From Clostridia bacterium (lineage in GTDB: Bacteria; Bacillota; Clostridia; Oscillospirales; Acutalibacteraceae): a stretch of 64,000 nt of DNA. The notes beneath the pieces are model-generated. The model was not told the origin of the DNA and searched no databases. It saw only the letters and a list, made by a program, of their open reading frames with translations. Both the position numbers and the translations under genes were made by a program. The stretch covers positions 62,001-126,000 of the forward strand of contig JAFZIK010000046.1 in the NCBI GenBank assembly GCA_017554405.1. The letters run 5' to 3'. Shown here in pieces: positions 29,683 through 38,709 of this stretch (within the stretch, counting starts at the first letter, position 1; each line of letters begins with the position of its first letter).

Positions 29683-31080
29683 ATGCCATTTTCCGCTTTT
29701 CTTGACGGCAAGCGCACAGTGTGCAAAGAGCTTGTTGCCGAGCTTAAAAAGACTTTTTCCTACGTAAGCATTCTCGGTGTTGACACCGGTGAGACGGTAT
29801 ACTTCGCGGATAAAGCACTATCTTCAGTCAGCGAGAGCGAATCCGACCGCGGTTTTGTTATAAAAATGTATAACGGCAGATCGTTTTTTGAATACTCGCT
29901 CGATGATATTAACGGAGATATTGCAGAGCTTGCTTCAAAAATCGTAAGCGAAGTGAAAATCGATCCCTCGCTTGAATCTCGTATGATAAGCGCCGGCGCG
30001 ATCGCCGATATACCGATGAAGAAAGATTTTCTGCGTGAAAACGATTTCGGCAGTTACGAGGATGACTATTTACTTGATTTTTGCAAAAAAACCAGCAAAA
30101 AAACGGTAGAAGCGGATGAAAAGGTGCTTAACGGCTTTGCGGTAATAATGACCTATACCGTCAGCAAGCTTTTTATCACCGAAAACAGAGAGCTTTCCCA
30201 GTGTTACGGATGGGCTAACGGCGCAGTTATGGCTGTTTACAGCGACGGCAAAATGGCTCAGGCGCGAAGGGTTGCAGCTTCAGATAAACTTGCCGATATA
30301 ATCGCAAAAATGTCCGACGATCAGAAAGGACTCATCGACCTTGCACGGCATCTTGCAAACGCCAAGCAGATCAAGCCCGGCGTTTACGACGTTATTACCG
30401 ATAGCTCGATAACCGGTCTTATCGCGCACGAAGCATTCGGTCACGGCGTTGAGATGGACCAGTTTGTTAAAGACAGAGCGTTAGCAAAAAACTGCGTTGG
30501 CGAATATGTTGCCTCCCCGATCTCCTCTATGCACGACGGCGCCGCCGCAACGCTGAGCGTTGCATCATACTTTTTTGATGACGACGGCGTTCTTGCACAG
30601 GATACCGAAATAATTAAGGACGGTATCCTTATGAGAGGGCTTTCCGATCTTACTTCCGCCACCGAGCTTGGCACAACGCCTACGGGCAACGGCAGAAGAG
30701 ATTCCCATAAGCGTAAGGCCTATGCGAGAATGACCAACACCTTCTTCCTCCCCGGCAATGATAAATTAGAAGATATGATCGCATCCGTAAAACACGGTTA
30801 TATGCTGTTTGAAACCAACAACGGTATGGAAGATCCAAAAAACTGGCAGATCCAGTGCACCGCGGAATACGGAATCGAAATCGTTGACGGTAAACTGACC
30901 GATAATTACGTTTCACCTGTCGTTATGAGCGGCTACGTTCCCGACCTTCTCAAATCCATTTCAATGGTATCGGATAGTTTTGAAGTGATCGGCGCGGGCT
31001 TCTGCGGCAAAGGTTATAAAGAGTGGGTCAGGGTTTCCGACGGCGGACCGAACCTGAAAGTGAGGGTGAAATTAGGATGA
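29683..31080 (+). CDS. tldD: TldD-type metalloprotease subunit
   Basis: A 465-residue TldD-family protein. The zinc-protease motif is present as AHEAFGHGVEMDQ, near residue 254, with further conserved GTTPTGNGRRDSHKR. In E. coli TldD pairs with TldE (PmbA) to degrade unstructured peptides, and TldD is the catalytic subunit. The ATG at 29683 follows a strong AAGGAGGT; an upstream in-frame start lies inside gpmI and is rejected. It overlaps its partner by ATGA. Confidence 0.88.
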   Translation: MPFSAFLDGKRTVCKELVAELKKTFSYVSILGVDTGETVYFADKALSSVSESESDRGFVIKMYNGRSFFEYSLDDINGDIAELASKIVSEVKIDPSLESRMISAGAIADIPMKKDFLRENDFGSYEDDYLLDFCKKTSKKTVEADEKVLNGFAVIMTYTVSKLFITENRELSQCYGWANGAVMAVYSDGKMAQARRVAASDKLADIIAKMSDDQKGLIDLARHLANAKQIKPGVYDVITDSSITGLIAHEAFGHGVEMDQFVKDRALAKNCVGEYVASPISSMHDGAAATLSVASYFFDDDGVLAQDTEIIKDGILMRGLSDLTSATELGTTPTGNGRRDSHKRKAYARMTNTFFLPGNDKLEDMIASVKHGYMLFETNNGMEDPKNWQIQCTAEYGIEIVDGKLTDNYVSPVVMSGYVPDLLKSISMVSDSFEVIGAGFCGKGYKEWVRVSDGGPNLKVRVKLG

Positions 31081-32345
31081 AAAAACTGTTATCACTATTG
31101 CAGGCGCAAAAGGATATCAGCGGTTACCGTGTTGCAAAAACAAGGACCGTTTCTCACGAGCTGTTTTTCGTTCATAAAAAACTTGAAACAGTCAGGGCAA
31201 CCGATACCGTAAAATACCTTGCTACCGTATATGTAGACCATGACGGTTTCAGGGGCGATTCATCATTTGCCTATCACGATTCCCTTACCGAAGATGAATG
31301 TTTGGCAAAGATCAATGCGGCAAAGAAGCGCGCGCTTCTTGTCAACAACCAAATGTATGATTTGCCCGCCGGCGGCGAATACGAGCGGAAAATTGGATCC
31401 AATATTGATTCTTACGAACCCGAAAAGCTCGGTGCAATGATCGCAGATGCGGTCTACGCGGCTGATACGGTCGAAGGCGGTTCTATCAACGCGCTTGAAA
31501 TATTCATTTATAACGATACTCTTACGGTGGTCAACAGCCGCGGCGTTAACAAAACGCAAAGCATTAACCGCGTGATGATAGAAGCAATACCGACCTTTAC
31601 CGATGAAAAGCAGTCGGTCGAGCTTTACGAGGACTATCGTTTTACCGAATTTGACCCGGAAAAAATCACCGCGGAGATCTCCGAAAAAATGCGCGAGGTA
31701 AAAGATCGGTTAACTGCCGCCAAACCGAAGGTCCCGTTGAATATTAACGTTGTCCTTCGCCCGAAGGAGATTTCTTCTATCATTAAAGAACTCGCGAATG
31801 ATCTTAACTACACAAGCATTTACCGCCATACAAATCTTTATAAAACCGGCGACGATCTCCAGCCCGGTCCTGATGCCGATAAGTTGACCGTAACCATGAA
31901 AGGCAGGATCAAAGGCAGCGAAAATTCCGCTTATTTTGATGACGACGGACTTGACCTTACCGATACAGTTATTATAAAGGACGGCGTGGTCTGCGGCAAT
32001 TTCGGTTCTTCAACCTTCGGTCAGTATCTCGGTGTTGATAAGCCTACAGGTAAGCTTCCCTGCGCAAAAGTAAAACCCGGAACGCTTGATTCGATCGATG
32101 GCGATTACCTTGAATGCGTATCAATGTCCGGCATACAGCTTGATCTTTATAACGACTATATCGGCGGTGAGATCAGGCTTGCCTACTATCACTGCGGGAA
32201 TAAAATCACAGCCGTCACCGGAATTACTATGAGCGGAAAACTCAGTCAGGTTTTAGCAAAACTTCGCCTTTCTTCGAAAACCGATATTTTCAAAGCATAC
32301 GAAGGACCGGCATACGTTGTTTTAAAAGATATGACGGTTCTATAA
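31077..32345 (+). CDS. pmbA: TldE/PmbA-like metalloprotease partner
   Basis: A 422-residue TldD/PmbA-family protein. It lacks the HExxxH motif of its neighbour, as expected for the TldE-like subunit. It contains the PmbA-like segments INALEIFIYNDTLTVVNSRG and DDDGLDLTDTVIIKDG. Start ATG 31077 overlaps the tldD stop (ATGA), so the two subunits are coupled at equal amounts. A strong palindromic terminator follows. The role is inferred from E. coli TldDE. Confidence 0.82.
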   Translation: MKKLLSLLQAQKDISGYRVAKTRTVSHELFFVHKKLETVRATDTVKYLATVYVDHDGFRGDSSFAYHDSLTEDECLAKINAAKKRALLVNNQMYDLPAGGEYERKIGSNIDSYEPEKLGAMIADAVYAADTVEGGSINALEIFIYNDTLTVVNSRGVNKTQSINRVMIEAIPTFTDEKQSVELYEDYRFTEFDPEKITAEISEKMREVKDRLTAAKPKVPLNINVVLRPKEISSIIKELANDLNYTSIYRHTNLYKTGDDLQPGPDADKLTVTMKGRIKGSENSAYFDDDGLDLTDTVIIKDGVVCGNFGSSTFGQYLGVDKPTGKLPCAKVKPGTLDSIDGDYLECVSMSGIQLDLYNDYIGGEIRLAYYHCGNKITAVTGITMSGKLSQVLAKLRLSSKTDIFKAYEGPAYVVLKDMTVL

Positions 32346-32348
32346 ATC

Positions 32349-32374
32349 AAAAACGCGCCCGCGGGCGCGTTTTT
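32349..32374 (+). terminator. Terminator after pmbA
   Basis: A perfect 26-nt palindrome: A5, then CGCGCCCG and its complement, then T5. Confidence 0.9.
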
Positions 32375-32394
32375 GTTATCTATGCAAAATATAC

Positions 32395-32423
32395 GGGCTG
32401 TTACACGATCAGTGAAACAGCCC
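32395..32423 (-). terminator. Hairpin downstream of the SGNH lipoprotein gene
   Basis: GGGCTGTT (32395-32402) pairs with AACAGCCC (32416-32423). It can end the minus-strand operon; the T tract is short and interrupted. Confidence 0.65.
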
Positions 32424-32443
32424 ATAAAAATTTGTATCAGGTT

Positions 32444-33832
32444 TTATGGGTTTGTAGTTACAAACGCCGCTATTGCAACATAGGGCGGATTGCCGATCAC
32501 CGTAACGGTTACGGTGTGAGAAGTGTTCTCGAGATTCTCAAAGACCGGATATTCAAGCAACTCGGATCTTGATACACCTGCAACGGTTTTTTCGGTTGAG
32601 CCGTCAAGAACGATTTTCAGGGAAGCTCCTTCCTTTACCGTTCCAAGAATACCGAAAGAATTTCCCGTGAATTTAAAGGTTATCGTATTACCTATTTCAT
32701 CCGGCGCCAGGTATTTCGGATATATGGCTTTGAGGTCGCCCGAATAGCGGAACTGCGATCCTTCTTTTTCATAATCTCTGTTATCAAACCACCATTTGCA
32801 GCTCCAGCCGGTGGCGGATATTGTGCTTGCAAGATGATTTTTAAGTGTGGAAAATCCGTTCTTACAAAGTTTTGAAGCGGGCATATTATGGGGAGCATCC
32901 GGCGCGGAAACAAGCATTTCCTTAAGCGCCGCTATCATAATATCGGCATAAGCGCGGTATCCCTCATCGTTCGGATGGACAGAATCGCTCAAAAGCTTTT
33001 TAAAGCTCTCGCTTGAACCCTTGAATTTGTTATATAATTCACAACCGAAATCAACGATGGGAACACCGTAATGATCCGCAACCTCTCTGTGCGCATTGTA
33101 AGTAGGATACTGGCTTCCGTAAAGCGAATCGTTCGTGACCAGAACGATCACGATATCCGCGCAAGGATTCTTTGCGTTAAGCTTTCTTATCATATACTCG
33201 ATATCCGCCTTGCTCTGCTGAACGCTTAAATCGCTGTATTTATCGTTTATGGCAAATTCTATAAACAGCAGATCAGGGTCATATGCGAGAACGCTCTGCT
33301 CAAATCTTGCCGCCCCGAGATAAGAGCCGGTGCCGCCTAACGCCGAATTTACCGCGTTGACCGTTCCGGAAGTTTGCGATTTTAAAAACTCTGTAGTCAA
33401 CGCGCGCCAGGACTTTTTCTCAGGATCTGATGAGCCGGTGCCGCCGGTAACCGAACCGCCGTAGTAAACAACGTTAACCGTTTTACCGCTCTGCAGTTTA
33501 TTCATCGTGTTAGAGAGTTTATACGCGTTTTTGCGCGTAGGGATTTCTTTTGGTATAAAGCCGTCTCTTTCGATGATCTCTATCGGCTCAAAATCATCGT
33601 CTCCGGAATCGCTGCCGCTATTTTGACTATTATTACCGCTTTCGCCCTGAGAGGTATTGTTTGAGTCTCCGTTCCCGGCATCCGATTGTCCGGAAGCGCC
33701 GTTCTCATCCTCAATATTATAATACTCGTCTTCGGCAACAAATGCCGGTTTTTTATCTTCGCCGCAGCCAAATAGCGAAAGCAAAAGCATTAACGCCAGA
33801 ATAAGCGATACGGTTTTAATAAAACACTTCAT
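32444..33832 (-). CDS. SGNH/GDSL-type esterase lipoprotein
   Basis: A 462-residue secreted lipoprotein. The signal peptide ends in a lipobox, LLSLFGC, and is followed by a Ser/Gly/Asn/Asp-rich linker to about residue 80. The hydrolase domain then has YYGGSVTGGTGSSD (nucleophile Ser block), FIEFAINDKY (Asn block) and DSVHPNDEGY (Asp-His). The last ~110 residues form a beta-rich domain. Carbohydrate esterases of this family remove acyl groups from polysaccharides outside the cell; the substrate is unknown. The start at ATG 33832 has AGAGG upstream and gives the signal peptide. Confidence 0.85.
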   Translation of the reverse strand: MKCFIKTVSLILALMLLLSLFGCGEDKKPAFVAEDEYYNIEDENGASGQSDAGNGDSNNTSQGESGNNSQNSGSDSGDDDFEPIEIIERDGFIPKEIPTRKNAYKLSNTMNKLQSGKTVNVVYYGGSVTGGTGSSDPEKKSWRALTTEFLKSQTSGTVNAVNSALGGTGSYLGAARFEQSVLAYDPDLLFIEFAINDKYSDLSVQQSKADIEYMIRKLNAKNPCADIVIVLVTNDSLYGSQYPTYNAHREVADHYGVPIVDFGCELYNKFKGSSESFKKLLSDSVHPNDEGYRAYADIMIAALKEMLVSAPDAPHNMPASKLCKNGFSTLKNHLASTISATGWSCKWWFDNRDYEKEGSQFRYSGDLKAIYPKYLAPDEIGNTITFKFTGNSFGILGTVKEGASLKIVLDGSTEKTVAGVSRSELLEYPVFENLENTSHTVTVTVIGNPPYVAIAAFVTTNP

Positions 33833-33845
33833 AAAAGAAACCTCT

Positions 33846-34550
33846 TTAATATGATATTTCGATAATATTTGTTGTGATATAGTCAACACCGTAATCGATA
33901 AGGCGCTCTGCGACCTCAGGTGAATCCACCGTCCAGCAGTTTACTTTGATACCGTTATCATGACAAATATCAACGGTTTTCTTATCAAGAGCCAAGTAGT
34001 TAATATCAAAATCAAACCGGTTTTTTATAAGATATCCGAGTATATTATCATCAAACTTTTCATGCAAAAACTGAACTGTTTGATTTGGCAAAAACTCCCG
34101 TATGTATTCGAGATTTTTCCCGGAAAAAGAAATAAACACAGTATTATCGAGATACTTGAGCCGATCGATTATCCCGATTAACCTTTTGATGTTTTCCCGC
34201 GTCATCGGGTTTTTCAGTTCTATTATCGAGTGCTTATTATAGCTTTTACAGCACCGGATATACTCATATAGATTCGGCATTCTGTGTAAGCCGAGCGGCA
34301 ACAGGCGGAGCCTTAAGTAACTCGTATCCTCAACCTTCAGATCGATCCGGGCTATCCTTCCCGTTGTATCGTCATGGAAAACAACAAAATTACCGTCAGC
34401 CGTAACGTGCACGTCGGTTTCAATACCGTAATAATTCCGCTTGCCCGCCGCCTTAAATGCCGACATGGTGTTTTCGAGATGTATTCCGCTCAATCCCCGG
34501 TGAGCAATGATTTTAGTATTTTTCGGATTTGAAAGTTTAAGGGTTTTCAT
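33846..34550 (-). CDS. Glycerophosphodiester phosphodiesterase family protein
   Basis: A 234-residue GDPD-domain protein. Active-site residues are in AHRGLSGIHLENT near residue 16 and GIETDVHVTADGNFVVFHDDT, which carries metal-binding Glu-Asp and the general acid His; NCWTVD closes the barrel. It should split glycerophosphodiesters into alcohol and glycerol 3-phosphate. No signal peptide is present, so it is cytoplasmic. It lies 13 bp before the SGNH lipoprotein and 20 bp after pdp, in one operon. Confidence 0.9.
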   Translation of the reverse strand: MKTLKLSNPKNTKIIAHRGLSGIHLENTMSAFKAAGKRNYYGIETDVHVTADGNFVVFHDDTTGRIARIDLKVEDTSYLRLRLLPLGLHRMPNLYEYIRCCKSYNKHSIIELKNPMTRENIKRLIGIIDRLKYLDNTVFISFSGKNLEYIREFLPNQTVQFLHEKFDDNILGYLIKNRFDFDINYLALDKKTVDICHDNGIKVNCWTVDSPEVAERLIDYGVDYITTNIIEISY

Positions 34551-34570
34551 AATAACAGCTCCTGACTTGT

Positions 34571-35872
34571 TTATGTGATAACGCTGCGAATTATATCATT
34601 TTTCGGCGGTTTTTCACGCCCGAACTCAAGCGCACCGTAAAGCATATCGGACGCCGCAGGCAGAATATCGCCGTTGTTCGTATACAGGGTGCATATCCTC
34701 TCGCCTGACTCCACGTGATCACCGGCTTTTTTATCAAAAACGATGCCGGCGGTATGATCTACGGTGTCATCGGTCTTTTGCCGCCCCGCTCCGAGAATCG
34801 AGGCGCACTTTCCTATTGACTCGGTATCCGTTTTTACGATATAACCGCTTTGCTTTGCCAAAACCGCGGCGGAATATCCCGCGGATGGGAATTTATCGGG
34901 ATCGTCGATATACTCTGTATCGCCGCCCTGCTCTTTAATCCATTGTTTAAACTTATCAAACGCCGCGCCGCTTTTAAGCGCACGGACAGAAAGTTCTTCG
35001 GCTTCGCTTACGGGTATATCCTTTGCCAGCGATACCATGTGCGCCGCAAGAACGATACATTCTTCCGTAAGGTCGGGAACGTCCGCGCCGCCAAGCACGC
35101 TTATCGCTTCTTTTACCTCTAGAATATTTCCGACCGCGGATCCGAGCGGTGTTTCCATTCCGGTTATTACGGCAACCGTCTTTTTCCCGCAATTTTTGCC
35201 GACGTTAACCATTATTTTCGCAAGCAAGCGCGCGTTATCGTATGTCTTCATAAACGCACCAGAGCCGTATTTAACGTCGAGAACGATATTTGTACAACCG
35301 GCGGCGATTTTTTTGCTCATAATGCTTGAAGCGATGAGCGGTATACTTTCTACCGTTGCGGTAACGTCTCGCAGGGCATACAGTTTTTTATCCGCCGGCG
35401 TAAGATCATCGGATTGAGTAATGACCGAAACGCCCGTTTTTCTTACGAGCGAGATAAGTTCATCCCGCTCAAGGGATATCCTGTAACCGGGTATTGAGGA
35501 CAGCTTATCAGCCGTGCCACCGGTGAACCCGAGCCCCCTGCCGGACATTTTTGCAACGTCGCATCCAAGCGCCGCGGCGATAGGCGCAACTATCAGGGTC
35601 GTTTTATCGCCGACACCGCCGGTGCTGTGTTTATCAACAGTATTAGTTCCGAATTCCGAAAGGTCAAGAGTTTCACCCGATTTTGCCATCGCCATTGTAA
35701 GATCCGCTGTTTCCCTATCGGTCATACCCTTTAAATATATTGCCATAAGAAATGCCGAAGCCTGATAATCGGGTATGCTTCCGGAAGTGAAGCCGTTGAT
35801 AAAGTATTCTATTTCCGCCGCATCAAGTTCACGACCGTCACGCTTTTTTGCAATAATATCACAAATATTCAT
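34571..35872 (-). CDS. pdp: Pyrimidine-nucleoside phosphorylase
   Basis: A 433-residue nucleoside phosphorylase of the Pdp/DeoA family. KHSTGGVGDKT near residue 81 is the phosphate-binding loop, followed by KMSGRGLGFTGGTADKL, the family signature; VKYGSGAFMK is the base/ribose region. It converts thymidine, deoxyuridine or uridine with phosphate to free base and sugar 1-phosphate. Firmicute enzymes usually take both uridine and thymidine, hence Pdp rather than DeoA. It heads a minus-strand operon opposite purB. Confidence 0.93.
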   Translation of the reverse strand: MNICDIIAKKRDGRELDAAEIEYFINGFTSGSIPDYQASAFLMAIYLKGMTDRETADLTMAMAKSGETLDLSEFGTNTVDKHSTGGVGDKTTLIVAPIAAALGCDVAKMSGRGLGFTGGTADKLSSIPGYRISLERDELISLVRKTGVSVITQSDDLTPADKKLYALRDVTATVESIPLIASSIMSKKIAAGCTNIVLDVKYGSGAFMKTYDNARLLAKIMVNVGKNCGKKTVAVITGMETPLGSAVGNILEVKEAISVLGGADVPDLTEECIVLAAHMVSLAKDIPVSEAEELSVRALKSGAAFDKFKQWIKEQGGDTEYIDDPDKFPSAGYSAAVLAKQSGYIVKTDTESIGKCASILGAGRQKTDDTVDHTAGIVFDKKAGDHVESGERICTLYTNNGDILPAASDMLYGALEFGREKPPKNDIIRSVIT

Positions 35873-35943
35873 ACTTCACCGTCCCGCTTATGGTATTATT
35901 TTAACACAAAACGCCCGCGAAATAAAGTATTTATTTATAATAA

Positions 35944-35972
35944 TTGACTTTAGGGTTAATTGATGTTATTAT
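35944..35972 (+). promoter_or_regulatory. Promoter of the purB operon
   Basis: TTGACT (35944-35949), 17 nt, TATTAT (35967-35972). Confidence 0.65.
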
Positions 35973-36007
35973 ATATTTTGGATTTTTATGTATAGAGGAG
36001 TGTTATT

Positions 36008-37444
36008 GTGTCTGAAAACCGCAGAAAATATGTTTCGGCACTTTCCGGCAGGTATGCAAGCGATGAAATGCAGTATTTGTTCTCCGATGATTTCAAGTTT
36101 TCCACCTGGCGTAAACTGTGGGTCGCACTCGCAAAAGCAGAAAAAGCAGCCGGGCTTTCCATAACCGATAAACAGATATCGGAAATGGAATCCCACGTTT
36201 TTGATATCAACTACGATACTGCCGAGGAGTTTGAGAAAGAATTAAGGCATGACGTTATGAGCCACATCCGCGCTTTCGGAGAGCAATGCCCGGATGCACA
36301 GCCGATAATCCATCTCGGCGCAACAAGCTGTTACGTAGGCGATAACACCGATATCATCATTCTCCGCGAAGCCTCAAAAATCATTTTGAAAAAAGCGGCG
36401 CAGGTTGTTAAAAACCTCGCGGCTTTTGCCGAAAAATATAAGGCGCTCCCCTGCCTTGCTTATACCCACCTGCAACCGGCTCAGCTTACAACAGTCGGCA
36501 AACGCGCCGCTCTTTGGGCAAACGATCTGATAAACGATATCAAAAATTTACAGTTTCAGATCGATAATCTAAAGCTTTTAGGTTCCAAAGGGACCACCGG
36601 GACCCAGGCAAGCTTTTTGGAACTATTCGGCGGCGATGAACAAAAGGTAAAGGATTGCGAACGCTATATAGCCGAGTATTTCGGATTTGATTCTACCGTT
36701 CCGGTCTCGGGTCAGACCTACTCGAGAAAAACCGATTATTATTTCTTATCCGCGCTCTCCGGATTTGCGCAAAGCGCCTATAAATTTGCTGATGATCTAA
36801 GACTTCTGCAATCGTTTGAAGAGCTTGAAGAACCGTTCGGCAGCTCGCAAGTGGGTTCATCGGCAATGCCGTATAAACGCAATCCCATGCGTTGCGAACG
36901 CATCTGTTCTTTATCAAGATATGTTATAAACAACGCACTAAACGCCGCAACGACCGCATCTACACAGTGGCTCGAGCGTTCGCTTGACGATAGCGCGAAC
37001 AGGCGCCTTTCGATCTCCGAAGGCTTCCTCGCGCTTGACGGCGTTTTGAATCTTTATATTAACGTAACGTCCGGCATTGTCGTTTACGAAAAGGTAATAA
37101 ACCGTCGCGTTGCCGAAAAGCTTCCCTTTATGGCAACCGAAAACATAATGATGGAATCGGTAAAGCGCGGCGCCGACCGCCAGCAGATACACGGAATAAT
37201 CCACGATCATTCAAACGCCGCGGTATCGCGCATTAAGCTTGAAGGCGGCAAAAACGACCTAATAGAAAGGCTGGCGTCCGATCCGGGAATACCGCTTGAA
37301 GCAGATGAAATCGCGGCTCAAATATCTCCCGAGTTATATACAGGCCGCTGTGTTTCACAGGTGGATGAATTTCTAAAAGACTACGCAAATCCCGTAATAA
37401 ACGCCTACTGCACCGAAAATATCAAATACGAACCAAACGTATGA
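36008..37444 (+). CDS. purB: Adenylosuccinate lyase
   Basis: A 478-residue PurB. The signature [17 protein letters not shown] near residue 285 is the flexible fumarase-superfamily loop; [12 protein letters not shown] and [11 protein letters not shown] supply substrate-binding residues. It catalyses two fumarate eliminations: SAICAR to AICAR, and adenylosuccinate to AMP. It starts at GTG 36008, 7 nt behind GAGGAG. glyA follows 13 bp later, so these likely form an operon with the P-type ATPase and membrane gene. Confidence 0.95.
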   Translation: MSENRRKYVSALSGRYASDEMQYLFSDDFKFSTWRKLWVALAKAEKAAGLSITDKQISEMESHVFDINYDTAEEFEKELRHDVMSHIRAFGEQCPDAQPIIHLGATSCYVGDNTDIIILREASKIILKKAAQVVKNLAAFAEKYKALPCLAYTHLQPAQLTTVGKRAALWANDLINDIKNLQFQIDNLKLLGSKGTTGTQASFLELFGGDEQKVKDCERYIAEYFGFDSTVPVSGQTYSRKTDYYFLSALSGFAQSAYKFADDLRLLQSFEELEEPFGSSQVGSSAMPYKRNPMRCERICSLSRYVINNALNAATTASTQWLERSLDDSANRRLSISEGFLALDGVLNLYINVTSGIVVYEKVINRRVAEKLPFMATENIMMESVKRGADRQQIHGIIHDHSNAAVSRIKLEGGKNDLIERLASDPGIPLEADEIAAQISPELYTGRCVSQVDEFLKDYANPVINAYCTENIKYEPNV

Positions 37445-37457
37445 AAGGAATTTTGAA

Positions 37458-38693
37458 ATGAACTTTTTTGAACAGTTAAAAGATTATGACAGTGAGGTTG
37501 CCGCCGCCTGCCAGGCGGAGTTATCAAGGCAACGCGCGAACATTGAACTTATCGCATCCGAAAACATAGTTTCAAAAGCCGTTTTACTTGCCGCCGGCGG
37601 CATACTCACCAATAAATATGCCGAAGGATATCCCGGCAAGCGCTATTACGGCGGTTGCGAGTGTGTTGACGTTGTGGAAAATATCGCAAGAGAACGCGCC
37701 TGCAAACTCTTCGGCGCAGAACACGCAAACGTTCAGCCCCACAGCGGCGCCAATGCCAATCTTGCCGTTTTCTTCGGTCTTTTAGAGCATGGCGATACAG
37801 TTATGGGTATGAATCTTGCGCAGGGCGGTCACCTTTCCCACGGCTCACCCGTTAATATTTCCGGCAAATACTTTAATATCGTTCCCTACGGCGTCAGCCC
37901 AGAGACCGAATGCATTGATTACGATGAGGTCCAGAGCATCGCTTTGAAATGCAAGCCGAAAATGATAATCGCGGGTGCGAGCAACTATTCAAGAATAATT
38001 GATTTTAAGCGCTTCCGCGAGATCGCTGACAGCGTAGGTGCGTATCTTATGGTGGATATGGCTCATATAGCCGGACTTGTGGCGGCAGGGCTTCATCCCT
38101 CCCCCGTTCCTTATGCCGACGTTGTTACGACCACCACCCATAAAACGCTTCGCGGAACGCGCGGCGGTCTGATCCTCTGCAAAAATGAGATCGCCGCGAA
38201 AATTGATAAGGGCATTTTCCCCGGCACTCAGGGCGGTCCGCTTATGCACATAATCGCGGCAAAAGCGGTCGCGCTCGGCGAGGCATTGACCGATGAGTTC
38301 AAGGAGTATCAAAAGCAGATAGTTAAAAACGCAAAGGCGCTCTCCCTTGAACTGATAGATCGCGGCATTAAACTTGTTGCCGGCGGAACTGACAATCATC
38401 TTATGACGCTAAAGCTCCTCGGCACCGGAATATCCGGCAAACAGCTTGAACATAATCTTGACGAGGTCCATATAACCGCCAACAAGAACACTATTCCCTT
38501 TGATCCTGAAAGTCCGTTTATCACAAGCGGTCTGCGCATAGGAACGCCGGCGGTGACCTCCCGCGGCTTCAAAGAGCCCGAAATGGCAAAAATCGCCGAA
38601 TGGCTCTACCTTGCGATCAAGGATTTTGATAAAAACAAAGATTACATTTCCTCAGGTGTTTCGGCACTTTGCGAACAGTTCCCCATTTACTGA
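37458..38693 (+). CDS. glyA: Serine hydroxymethyltransferase
   Basis: A 411-residue PLP enzyme. [10 protein letters not shown] near residue 32 and [15 protein letters not shown] are typical; the PLP Lys is in [15 protein letters not shown] near residue 231. GlyA makes glycine and methylene-THF from serine, feeding purine synthesis, which fits its place right behind purB. The ATG is preceded by GAAAGGAA. Confidence 0.97.
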   Translation: MNFFEQLKDYDSEVAAACQAELSRQRANIELIASENIVSKAVLLAAGGILTNKYAEGYPGKRYYGGCECVDVVENIARERACKLFGAEHANVQPHSGANANLAVFFGLLEHGDTVMGMNLAQGGHLSHGSPVNISGKYFNIVPYGVSPETECIDYDEVQSIALKCKPKMIIAGASNYSRIIDFKRFREIADSVGAYLMVDMAHIAGLVAAGLHPSPVPYADVVTTTTHKTLRGTRGGLILCKNEIAAKIDKGIFPGTQGGPLMHIIAAKAVALGEALTDEFKEYQKQIVKNAKALSLELIDRGIKLVAGGTDNHLMTLKLLGTGISGKQLEHNLDEVHITANKNTIPFDPESPFITSGLRIGTPAVTSRGFKEPEMAKIAEWLYLAIKDFDKNKDYISSGVSALCEQFPIY

Positions 38694-38709
38694 TTAAGGT
38701 CGTGATCAA

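Noticed and set aside
34571..35872. Strict thymidine phosphorylase (deoA)
   Set aside because: Firmicute homologues usually act on several pyrimidine nucleosides, so the broader name is safer.
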